Source of the DNA: Anthopleura xanthogrammica | Lineage: Eukaryota; Cnidaria; Anthozoa; Actiniaria; Actiniidae | DNA length: 64,000 bases | Direction of reading: 5' to 3' | Assembly: GCA_964019055.1 (NCBI GenBank) | Contig: OZ025224.1 | Location: 4,353,376 to 4,417,375, forward strand | Part shown: positions 44,601-56,000 of the stretch, in pieces | Layout: the number at the start of each line of letters is the position of its first letter | How positions within the stretch are numbered: position 1 is the first letter of the stretch | Made by a program: the position numbers and the translations under genes | Notes under the pieces: model-generated | What the model was told of the DNA's origin: nothing | Databases searched by the model: none | The model's input: only the letters and a program-made list of their open reading frames with translations

Positions 44601-47600
44601 TAGTAAATATATATTAATAATATCTAATAATGTTGTTGTCAAATAATGTATTGTGGTATACAGGTTTACAGTGCGGACACATGAACACTTCAAGGTTTTT
44701 TGCCATTTTTCATAACTATCCAATCAGCACTTTCCATAGAAAAAGGGATCAGACATTTTTTGGCGTCATCTAATCACAACAAACAGCATAATTTATGTGA
44801 TTTAGCAGTTCATTAGTTCACGTGAAAAAGTTAAAAATAAACTTCTAAAGATTTTCTGTTGTTTGTTGTGATTGGATGGCACCTAAAAAAATTGTTTTTT
44901 TCCTCCGTTTTTACGGAGAGTGCTGATTGGTGCTGATGAAGTGTTTATGGTCCAAGTGTCTGCACTGTAACAGTAGATGACTGTTCAGTTATATGAGCCT
45001 GATAGGAATATGATCATTACAGTATGGATATGAATACCTCTTAGCACTTTTTCTTCAGTGCAGCGATAGAAGTCCCATATCTTGACCAAACCATCATCAG
45101 CACATGATGCATATTTATTATCAGTTGGAGAAAAACTGTGGGGTAAATAAATTAAAATTAACCAATTCTCCAGAACACAGTAGCCAAGATCTCATTTTGC
45201 ATTAAATTTTATCTTTAAGATTTGCGATGGCAGAGAGAAGGGATTTGGGGGACCATTGAGAAATGTTTTGCTTTTAGGAAGCAAGGGTGGAATAACAGTG
45301 ACAGTGCTGACCGGTCACCAAGGCAACCTGGGTTTGATTCTTGGATGCACCGTTATATGTGTGTAGAGTTGCTTCTTGGTGCTTTGAGGGTTTTTCTGTG
45401 GGTTTTCTGTTTTCCTCTCTCCTCAAAAATCAACTTCTAATTTCAAATTTGAAGAAGACCCACTCTTTGGACCACGTACTGTTAATTTCCATGCACACTT
45501 TTAGTCTGTCTTGTGTATACTAGTCTACTATACTTTCAAAAATTTCACAGTGATTGTGATATTCTAGTTATTACTTTCATTTCTAACCTTAATCCTCTTA
45601 TGGGCTCTTTATGTGCTTCATACATCTGTACATTATTCATGTTCGACTGCCAGTATTTTACTACTCCACCATGATCACCTGATAACAACCAGGAGTCATT
45701 ATGACTCCAGACCATTGAACGTACTGGCAAGTCATGAGCCTGTGGAATAACAATATCAATAAACAGTTATCACTATACTGTCTGCCTAGGTATCACAACC
45801 TCAAGGAATAGACCTCATCGGCTTGGGTGTAATGTTGTCCCATTTCAGACCACGTGTCATTCCCCAGAGTATCTTTTCATTGATTAACGGTTGCACATGA
45901 GAAGATACATTAATATGGATACAACTCAAACAAAGAATCTTATTCTCAAGAGAATGACACGTGGTTTGAAATGGGACAACATTACACCCAAGCCGATGAG
46001 GTCTATTGTGAAGATCAGCTGTGACTCCCAACCTGACCATGTCCAAAACCACTGGGTTATCAGTATGATTGTCAAAATCATATCTGTCATGTGCTACCCT
46101 CTTAAAATAAAGTTCATTTATTCATTCACCACACTCCCTTGGTTCCCTAACACAAAATGACAACAACAACAACAACAACAATAATTTATATAGATGCCAC
46201 AAACATAAACTGCATGGCCAGGCATCATTTTTTTCTGCTAAAAAATGATTTTCTCTCTACTTCTTTTTTCTTTTTAATTTGCTCTCACCAACTGACGTTT
46301 TTTAAAATTCAAAACCGTAAAAAAAACTTTACTATGTCATGTTGATCGCATAATAGATATAACTGTCTGAATGTTGCAAACTATTAATAATTTCTTAAAC
46401 TATTACATACAGTTAGAATTGTTTCGAAGTTAAATGTCAGACCATTCCAAAGGGTGAATTCTCCACTAGATGCACCAGTCACAAGACGCCGACCTTCAGG
46501 AGTCCACTAAAATATCATAAAAAAAAAAATGAAGTCAGAAGAATAGTTTGATACAAAGTATAAACAAAAACTTCGTGCTGAGAAATAGATGTAAAATTTA
46601 TGAAGTATTCAATGACTCAAAAACAATTTCTCAAGGAGTACAGTACTGTATACAGTATTGTCAGGTGACTATCGGTATTATTATACATTTTACTCACTAT
46701 CTCGCTTCTGATTGGCCGAGAGCCCTCAGCCAATTCCTGATATCGTGTGAACTCGACATGATAAATGTATTATCTGCAGGTTTTACCTACAGATAATACA
46801 TTTATCATGTCGAGTTCAAAGTTCACAATTATGGAAATGGAAATACGTTTTTCGACAGCAGAATTAAATCTTTATTCTTAGTTTACGAAATGTATAATAA
46901 AACAATTATTGAATTCGCTTTTTGCATAATATCGTAAATATCAAGACCTCGGCCGTTTTATCCGCCTCAGCCTACGGCTTCGGCAGATAACACGGCCTTG
47001 GTCTTGATAATTTACGATATCATGCTCAACCTCATCCAATAATTGTTTATTATATGTACTGTTTAATATACGAGCAGGAGTGTTTTATTGGGTTTAAAAC
47101 ATGAGGCGAAGGCGAGTGGTTTTAGACCTAATAAAACACGATCTACGAGTTTATTAAACAGCTTAAAAAACCTCTAGGTGTATGTTCACATGTTCTACTG
47201 ATTTTTTTGAATGAACCAAGTTTGGCAGAGAAAATCCTAGTTAAAGTTTATGGAAATGAAGATGATATTTTATCAGATTTAAAACCTCCTCCATGGTCGA
47301 TGATTCTATTGTGCTCTCCTCATTAAATATTCCTGAGTTTTTTAAATGATTCAGAGAATGTTTTACAAAAATGCGAACTCACATGAAAGCACATGGTCGA
47401 CTCAATAAGTTGTGTCAAGTACATGTACATATACTGTACTGTATGTATCGTTGTCCTTGAAAAACAGACGTTTGACGAGCCCTGACAGTACATACTGTAC
47501 TCAGGGTCCGTGCAGGCTTCTTGTGAAGACATTCAAGGACATTTCACGGAGTATTCAAGGACCAAAATGAAAATTTTCAAGGACCACATAACGATGGGTG

Positions 47601-49645
47601 CGATCGGGATTACGAACTTTTAGATGAGGAAAACAGGCGTTTTGGGTTACAAAAACCTTTCTAAATATTTTTCAAGGAGTATTTACGATTTTCAAGGAAT
47701 TTTTTCTTTTTTCAAGGAGTTTCAAGTGCCCTTGAAATGAGTTTTCAAATTCCAGCACTTTTCAAGGAGTTCAAGGACGTGCACGAACCCTGTGTACTGT
47801 AGAATTAAGAAGGACAACAAAAAAATCTTTATTATCATGTAGTAACTTACCACTACACAAAAGATTGGACATCTTAGTTTATTGGTTGAAGTTCTAACAA
47901 ACTTTGTTGTGACTGCATTGATAGGGTTATCCTCCATACAAAATGGTGGTAATACCTTAAAACAAGCAAAGGAATTTGTCAGTAACATAATCTCACCAAC
48001 AGATGTCTTGGACAACGTTGCCGCAGATGTCACAAAAAGTATCAAGGATCAAGTTCTATTTTTGCGGAGCCGCTGGCAAGGAATCTCACCGTTTGAACGT
48101 CATCAACTTTTTTTTCTTACTTTTTATTTTTATAGTGGGATACAAATTCAGTAAATGAATACTGGTTTCCAATTTGGCCCACTGTCACTCACACATACTA
48201 CCACTACATCATATATTCTATGCATACAACTCAACTCACATGTTGATTTTTACGGGAGGAAAAAACAAAGAACCTGGAGAAAAAACCCTTGTGGCATAGG
48301 AGAGAACAACACATCAAACAAACTCAACTCACATATGATCCAACCTGAGCTGGGGCTCGACCCCAGACCACAGTGGTGAGAGGCGTGCGGTAAACCACTA
48401 CACCACCCATGCTACCCTAACGTCACATTGGTGACCCCATGGCATCATGTGTCCACATCTTACAGCAAGTGTGTATACATGTGTATTGTGAGTGGTAGAA
48501 AAGAGACAAGGGACTGTGCCCTTGCCTCATCTTTGCAAAGACAGACATAGCATGCTTATATATATATACCTCAGTGGCATATGACTCATCTGGCTGAATG
48601 GTATGTCTTGAGTTAAGATCCTTGAACCACTTTCGATTCTAGGAAGATAAGGATTGACATTAATAAAAAAATGCATTATGGTCAGCTTCAGTAGAATCTT
48701 GTTTTCTTGGACCTCCTTGGTACATTTTTAATTGACATATATTTTGGGGGGGGGGGGGGGGGAGGGGGAATGTACTTAATGTTTTTATCAGAAAGCTCCC
48801 ACCCCTCCCCCTTGCAATGTAGTAAATGACTGGTCCCTTACTGTGGAAGCCATTACCACCACCACCACCACCAGACAATGTTCAGACACAAAAGAATGGT
48901 TTCCTGAATGGCGTGTTAAGGGTTTTTTCCCCAAACCAAGATAAATTATCTCAATATAGGTATCCTCAAACCATTAAAATTTCATGGATTTACAAAACAG
49001 CTTGATTTTTTAACCTCACAGTGGACCACAGGGAGCCCAAAGGTTAGGTATTCCAACCCAACGGATCCAATATCAATGTGTGCAATTCTAACTTGTGAAA
49101 AGCTTTCTTCTCAAAATAAGGCAACTTTTAGCACGCTTTCTGATCTTAATCTAGTATCATTGATTGATGTGGTATACGATTTACGTTTTTTTATTTCTCA
49201 ATTTTGTAAAGAAAAAGCCGGGTTTGGGAAGGAATATTGGTTTGCAACTTTATTGAGGAAATTATAAAGGGAATTCGTTATTTAATTGTAAAAAAGCACT
49301 TTGGAGTATTTGAAGTAGATTTAATGTTAAGTTCAGTGACAGCATGTGCTTTGAGCTCGGATTCGCGAAGGTGGAAGAGCAAAACCACTGTACTTTTTCA
49401 TTCCTCATCAAAGAGCTGCAAAGACGCGATCTAAAACAACCTACCTCTAGATATCTCACTACGCTAGAATTATAATCAATAGTTTTTCTTGCCACGGGTT
49501 TTCTCATTCGCTTTCCATCGAATACCAACGGCTGTCTGTTTGAGAACATTCGTTGTTCGTCCGTTGAGTTTGGATCAACGGGGTTCGACATGACGGGCTT
49601 CGTCATCGGTTTTACCGCCACTGGCGCTTGACTTTGAAGCATCAT
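38618..49645 (-). CDS. WDR33: WDR33, pre-mRNA 3'-end processing factor
   Basis: Fourteen exons (minus): 49645-49445, 48638-48570, 47955-47851, 46506-46411, 45739-45588, 45135-45038, 44488-44362, 43965-43814, 42789-42711, 42350-42240, 41954-41872, 41445-41335, 40796-40548 and 39972-38618. They join into 995 codons. The basic N-terminal motif [18 protein letters not shown] is kept; in the family this region helps CPSF read AAUAAA in the nucleus. Seven WD blades follow, for example [65 protein letters not shown] and [13 protein letters not shown]. Then [20 protein letters not shown] and a Pro/Gly/Arg-rich tail with RGRGG repeats. I could not find the conserved segment vertebrate WDR33 has between the WD domain and this tail, and the tail is less collagen-like. 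Shares a promoter with EXOC8. Confidence 0.96.
40095..40470 (+). mobile_element. tRNA-like SINE in WDR33 intron
   Basis: The head GGTGGCTTAGCGGTGAGAGC resembles a tRNA box A, followed by a box-B-like GGTTTCAATAG. The tail has TTGTTGGTTCTCTCCTGTGC, TTTTTCTCCGGGTTCTCCGG and AAAATCAACTTCTAAATTC. An insertion of about 120 bp splits box B from the tail. This family is widespread in the window; I recall similar repeats from coral genomes. Confidence 0.75.
44666..44970. mobile_element. MITE in WDR33 intron
   Basis: TTACAGTGCGGACAC against GTGTCTGCACTGTAA, with inner pairing CCAATCAGCACT and TTGTGATTGGATG. Confidence 0.65.
45277..45490 (+). mobile_element. tRNA-like SINE in WDR33 intron
   Basis: AAGCAAGGGTGGAATAACAG head, CCTGGGTTTGATTCTTGG box-B-like stretch, GGTTTTCTGTTTTCCTCTC and AAAAATCAACTTCTAATTTC tail. 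Confidence 0.75.
45807..46007. mobile_element. MITE, CCCATTTCAG family, copy 2
   Basis: AATAGACCTCATCGGCTTGG and complement; the arms run about 60 bp through TGTCCCATTTCAGACCACGT. The best-preserved of three copies. Confidence 0.8.
46749..46817. mobile_element. 69-bp near-perfect hairpin
   Basis: GAACTCGACATGATAAATGT and its complement around a loop of about 8 bases. The stem continues through ATTATCTG. Confidence 0.65.
46895..47055. mobile_element. MITE with inverted ends
   Basis: AACAATTATTG outer and ATCGTAAATATCAAGACC inner arms with complements, in WDR33 intron 3. Confidence 0.6.
47502..47792. mobile_element. CAGGGTTCGTGCA-ended element
   Basis: CAGGGTCCGTGCAGGCTTCT at the left and GTCCTTGAA...ACGAACCCTG type complement at the right, rich in TTCAAGGA units. 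Confidence 0.6.
48232..48418 (-). mobile_element. tRNA-like SINE, antisense
   Basis: AGAACCTGGAGAAAAAACCC, AGGAGAGAACAAC, GGCTCGACCCCAGACC and CACCACCCATGCT mark an antisense copy of the family at 40095. Confidence 0.7.
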
Positions 49646-50092
49646 TAATTCGATCTGTTTACCTTAGGGGATGAAGGATTGCATCGCTGTTTAAGGGGAA
49701 GGAAATAAAGGTTATAAAGGGTGAAAAACTACGAGAGAATTGAGCCAAAAGTCTTGACATTCCAGTCACCCGCCATCTTGGTTTTTGAGCATGTGTTGAA
49801 GATCACGTGACCTTTGTTATAAACAACCGCTGACATGACATTCGATCCAAAATGTCAAAAAATCATAATTTTTTATTTATCAAAAATTTGCTATTAACTC
49901 CAACTTTTTTTTATTTTCCCATATCTTATTTTCAATATCAATTAGTATAAATACAAGATTTGCCATATATACTTTTCGCTGAATTTATTACCTGTTCCAT
50001 CGATTACACCACAGGAATCCCGCGCACAATGCGCGCAAGTTTTAAAAGTAAGTATTGGGTTGCCTGTGTTGGGTTGCTGCAGGAAAACAAAA
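49646..50092. promoter_or_regulatory. Shared divergent promoter WDR33 / EXOC8
   Basis: 447 bp between divergent start codons. It contains CCGCCATCTTGG (49770-49781), a YY1-type element known in metazoan housekeeping promoters, and CGCGCACAATGCGCGC (about 50019-50034). AT-rich in the middle; no TATA box recognised. Confidence 0.55.
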
Positions 50093-53000
50093 ATGGCGTC
50101 GGAAGACCTTCCTTCGTCTTCTTCGCTCTTGCATATGTTCTCCAACTCCACTTACTCTCCTGAAAAGTGTAAGACATCACAAACTAAGCTATATTTCTTC
50201 TAATTTCGAATTTCTAAACTTAGATTTCAAGTTCTACGGTATTAAATTTGGTACTTTATGGACGAGCCATCGAAAATTGAAGCTCGAAAATTTTATCTCA
50301 TTTCTTGTAGATGTCCATGGATTGTCTTCCGAATGCGACACCGATGCCGAACTTCAAGAACATCGAGGTCAAATCCAGGCTTTGAGCGAAGAAACTGCTA
50401 TAGCACTGAAGAAAAATGTATACAAAAATTACATACAGTTTATCGAAACGTCCAAGGAAATATCTTGTATCCTTATAATGACACTTCTGGAAGTCATACG
50501 CTAAGGAGGGGTGTGGGAAATATTTTTTATTCCTACCCCTCCCCAGATTGTAGATAAAGACATCTTTATTGATGATAGAAGTAATATGTTTTAAAATTTC
50601 AACTTAAACTGTTAGCCTAAATTTCATTTTATAGATTTCTGCATCTAATGGGGCATGTTTCGGGTTGGATTGCAGGGTTGGCGGTTTCGGGGGGGGGGGG
50701 GAGGGGGGGGGGGAGGCTAAAGAGCAGACCCATGCTTGATTCACATGTGACATCATAGTCGCCATTAAGGCTAATTTACATGGTATGATTTTCCTTCCCA
50801 ATTTCATGCAATAGCCCACTTCTTCCAAGATATGCTTTACTTGTCACACACAATGGTTTTACTTTAAGGCTTTGTGTCGAATTAAATGTATTCTTTTCTC
50901 CTGTCACGTATCATTGATCATTTAGCATGGAGCCTCACATTGAAATCTTTGTGCATGACAAGCGAAGCCTATCTTAAGCTTGGATGTGAGCTATTGCTGA
51001 CAACATGAATCACTTTATGTAAATCAACCATAAAAGCTGCTTATGGCAGCTAAAACTTGGTGCAAACATGTTGCACATGACAGTTGTGAGGAAAATCATA
51101 CTGTTTGAATCAGTCATTATAAGTCTTGTATGAGTTAAATAAACATAATGTTTGCTATCTCAGAAAAGGTGTATGTCGTATGACTTAAACATGGAAAGAA
51201 TATTGTCTTTGGAATTTTTGTTCTACTGGTATTTATCAAAATAGTACATTAAATTAAGTCATGACTTTTACTCCTTTTTATTAGATTCCTGGCTTCACCT
51301 TGTGCACCTCTTATGCTTTTTGCATGCTTTATAGCTATCTTTGTGTATGTATACCTCTGTCAATGGACACATGCTCATTGTTGACCATTTTCTTCAATTG
51401 ATAATGACTTTGATGCCCCTATATTAATTATTCCTTGACCATGTATCTTATCCAGACCTTGAGGCAGAGATGTACCAACTCAGTCATCTTTTGGCTGAGC
51501 AGAGAGCTCTACTTTCTGCCCAAGAAGAGCTGTCACTATTTGAAAAAAAAAGTAAGTGTATGTACATGCATATTCCACTATTTCCTTCCTGCTTCCAAAG
51601 TTTGATATGGGCGAGTAACTAGAGGAAGAAAATAGTCTGAGAGAATCAACCTCTACTCCCATGGATGCGTAGTATAGAGGTCCAGGGAGTGAAACTTTTT
51701 TGAATTTATAAAATGCCGGGGAGGGGGAGGGGGATTCGTGGAATTGTCTAGAACCCAGATTTGCACAGGGGGAGGGGGTAAAGTTTATTTGCAGCACCCA
51801 TCACCCTTACCATGAAATAAATGTATTACCTCTTCATTTGCTATCTTTCAAATTTCCCCATTTATTTGTTTAGATACAAATTCAACAAGCAAGCCTCTAA
51901 AGAAGGAAGAAAAAACAATTAGTTCAATTGAAGCTGTTGAGGGGCTTTCAGTGAGTAAAAGTATTGGCTATTTTGAGGTTGAGGGAAAAACTGGGTCGAT
52001 TCGGCATTACAGTGCATTGTGGGACTGTTAGGGGATATAATTCCTAAAATAGTCCCACAGTGCAATGCAATGCCAAATCAACCCAGTTTTTCCCTCAACC
52101 TTCGAATGGCTTATAATATTTAATTCAAAATTTTGAAAAACAATCGGCAAACAAATACCTTTAGCTTCAGTTGTGATAAAAAGATAAATTTTACACCGTA
52201 AAAAATAAGAAAGATCACTTACTGACGTTTCGGACGCTAGTCCTTCGTCGGAGTTGCTTTTTTACTCCGACGAAGGACTAGCGTCCGAAACGTCAGTAAG
52301 TGATCTTTCTTATTTTTTACGGTGTAAAATTTATCTTTTTATCACAACTGTTTCATTAGAAACACTGACGCAGCCCACACTAGCTTACCGCTAGTTATCA
52401 TCCCTTTAGCTTCAGGCCCTAACAACAAAGGAAGCCCAATTCAGTTAATGTGTACATGTAGCAACTCTTCCCCTTCAGCAGCCCCTTCATTTCCCGCTCA
52501 TCTGACTTCAACCATTAGGGCTCATTATTTTATTCACTGATTTTATAGAAATATATGATATACAATTTCCCCTTTGTACAGTCCCCTGTGCCATCTTCAG
52601 GATTAGAATTTCATTTTTTTAATGACAAGATAAACTTCTCTTGTGCATTGAGCAGCTACAAGATAAATGGATTGAACGCAAACACAAAGACCTTATTTTC
52701 CTTTTTATGTATAATTATTATTTTCTAAAAAGAGAACTAGCTAGAAAATGAAAGTTCAATTTCTTTTAACTTGACCTTTGTAATTTTCAACTTGCATTTA
52801 GCCGATTAGCTTCACATATTCTACTCTATCATTAATTTTTTTTCGGTCATTCACTTGTTATTTGTTTTTCAGAGTATTCTAGATGTAACAGATCTCCAGT
52901 GTATCTATGAAGGAAGTCTCCTGGAAGTCAACCCTTTTTCATATCAGCCCAAACAAAAAGTCCATGCATTTCTCCTCCATGACTGTATGGTCATAGCCAG

Positions 53001-56000
53001 CTCTATTCCCAACAGGTTTGTTGGCATCAGCCATTGGTTCTGAGATTAATTATATCAAAGTAGACTTACTATATTTTACCTGGACATTTGAATTGGGCAA
53101 TTCCTGAGTCATGACTGATGCAAAAATACCAAATCTTGTAAGATTTTTCCTAGTTTCCTGGATCTTGCATTTACATTTTATCCATTTCCCGGATCCCGCA
53201 AATACCCTCCCAAACCCTGAAGTGTAGGACACAAGTTGGTCTTCCACTTATTCGTTGTTTGGTCACTTCCTGCATGCTCAACTGAGTGGATGAATCTATA
53301 GTTTCTTTTGCTGATTGTAATGATATTTTTGACCTATAGGCGTGGTCCAGTAAGATATAAATTCCAGTCACTATATGAACTTGAAAATATTGCTGTGGTT
53401 AATGTCAAAAACTCTGAAGGTAAGTTCAAGGTTAATTGATAATTATTCATAAATTACTTACATTGTCAATCTAAAGAGGGGCTTTGGAATGCATTAATTT
53501 ATACCTCAGTCTATAGACCTTTTTATCTTGCACCTATTTTGTTCTCGTTCTCGTTCTCGTTTCTCGTTTCTCAATTCTTTGTTTAAATACAAGGTGTCCA
53601 TAGTTTTAGCTCTGTGTAAAGAGCCTAGTATGTGGTTGAGTTTGTTCTACATGTTTTTCTCTCCTATGCTATGAGGATTTTTTGCCAGGTGCTCCAGTTT
53701 TCCTCCCTCCATAAAAACCAAAAATTCTAAATTCTAGTTGGAATATCCAAGAATCAGAGAGCCGCATGTTTAGATAACTCTTAATGGCTATTTATAAACT
53801 ACAACTAATATTTTTCATTTTCTATTAGGTGTTAAAGATGCATTCAAGATTTTGCTATTCCCAGAGACTCACATATATCAAACTGAAAATGCACAGTTAA
53901 AAGTGAGTATTATCCAGGTGTCCGGAGCATGCATGAACCTTCCAATCACAGCGTGCTTCGATGCTTAGCCAAGCGGTCCTTGCTCCAAGTCTCTTCCCAA
54001 TACAAAAACACACGTTTCAAAGAATTTAGAGAAAAAAAGTTGAAGTTTATGTGTTGTTTAAAAAATTAAAGTAAATCTTTGCGATCCATCTCCTCAAATT
54101 CTGTGAGATATATGACTTTTAAGACTCGGCGAGGGCCGCTTGAATTACAACAACAATCCTTTTCGCGCTTAGTTTTTCGTACAGCTGGATGTGACTCATG
54201 CTTCGTTAGGTCATTCTTTCAGCTAATTAAAAAATTTGCTATAGTTATCAATGAAGTCCCTAAAGTTTCGATATTTGAGTGAGTTTGACCATAGAAATCA
54301 ATGTTAACATTCAATGCATATGGGGACTGTCGATTTTGTATCCAATATAGACTCCTCCTTTGGATGACTACATGATTCCTCATTACAGCGCTTCCCAATC
54401 ACACATGCTAAATCTTACAATTTGTTGTCATGACGAAGTTAGTTTTGGTGGACGTCAATCAAGGCATTTCTATACCATTCCACATTGCACGGGCCATGAT
54501 AACTTTGTACTGTATCTTTTTATGAAAATGTCATGAAAACACTTTGATACACCAAAAGCTTATTTTGTTGCGGCAACATTTCACATAACTGAGTGATTGG
54601 GAAGTGCTGTAATCATAATTTAACAGTATTTTTTTTTGTAACTTTTCTTTTCAGAATGAGTGGCTGTCTAACATTGAAGATTGTAAAAAGAATTTTAAAC
54701 TCAAGCTTGAGCAAGAGGTACAGGACACAACTCATGATAGCCATACAAGCCACCAGAACTCTTTTTCAGGTTATGACAACCAGCTCAACCCATTTGATGG
54801 TGATGATGATAATAACGAAAAAGACAAGAACCCATTCAAAGATAACGACTTGAATCCTTTTGCTTCTAATGATGATTCTGGCAATCCTTTCCTAGAGGAT
54901 GAAAACAAAGGTAATGAAACTTTTTGCTAATATTGAATGTTTTTGAAATCTCAAATCTTTAAATGAATAAATGAGTTGATCAATAAAGTTGATCAATAAA
55001 AAATATCTTGCTAATATAATTATGGAAGGAAAAATTGAGATACAGGGCTACTGCATGTTAGTCACCAGTCATGATGACCAGCAAAGTTAGTTTTAGCTTG
55101 GTCATACCTTGTTTCTGGCTCGACATTTAACTGGTCAAAATGTTTGGGAAGTTCGGCATGGCAAATATTTGACCAGAAAAGTTCCAATTTGGGCAGGAGA
55201 TTGTCCAATGATTGGCCATTATTATTAGTCTTGGGTTGACGGGTTTGGATGAGATGTAGTGAATGGATGGATTTTTCATCCGCTGTTGGAATTTTTATTT
55301 TTGAAAATCGAAAAGGGACAGTAGCCATTGCACATAAGTCTCATTGGAAAGGGGGTGTATTATACCCCTGTGTGAGATTCATATTTCTTACAAAATGTTT
55401 ACTAATTTTATTTAAGGTTCAAATGCTGAATTAACACCAAAATCAAGTTCCATGTCAAAGAGTGCCAAGGTAGTTGAATACCACTTTATAACAGAGGTGG
55501 CGTTGTCCCAATCTGTCATCATATTTTTTGGCTCTAAATGACAGTAGTGGGTCGGTGGCAAAGGGGAATGGTGAAGGGAATATTATGGGGTGGGCACTTT
55601 TTTCCAAACTTCTGATCCCTTTCATTCAGGCTGGTGGGGATGATAAATATTAATTTTGATGATTGATTCTGAATTTGATCCCAAACATTTTGGCACAAAA
55701 ATCCTGAAATGTAATAATGAGCTTTCGATCCCAGGAGTAATTCCTTGATCCCTGAATTCAATCATATGATCCCAATCCCTCTTTTGTGATCCCAATGGAG
55801 TATGTGATCCTGATCCCAAAACTCTCATCATAACTCTGTTGCATTAGTATAGGATGTGGGACCAACTGCCCTCTCAAACTAAAACAAAGGAAAAGAAAAA
55901 AAGAAGGGAAACTAAAAGCAATGAAAGTATTTCTTCAGATATTTCTCTTCTTTCTTTCTTTCATTTCTTTTTTTTCTACTGTTTATTCTGCACCCTCCTC

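Noticed and set aside
52168..52350. Possible microRNA precursor
   Set aside because: The stem is far too long and too perfect for a miRNA; it behaves as a foldback element.
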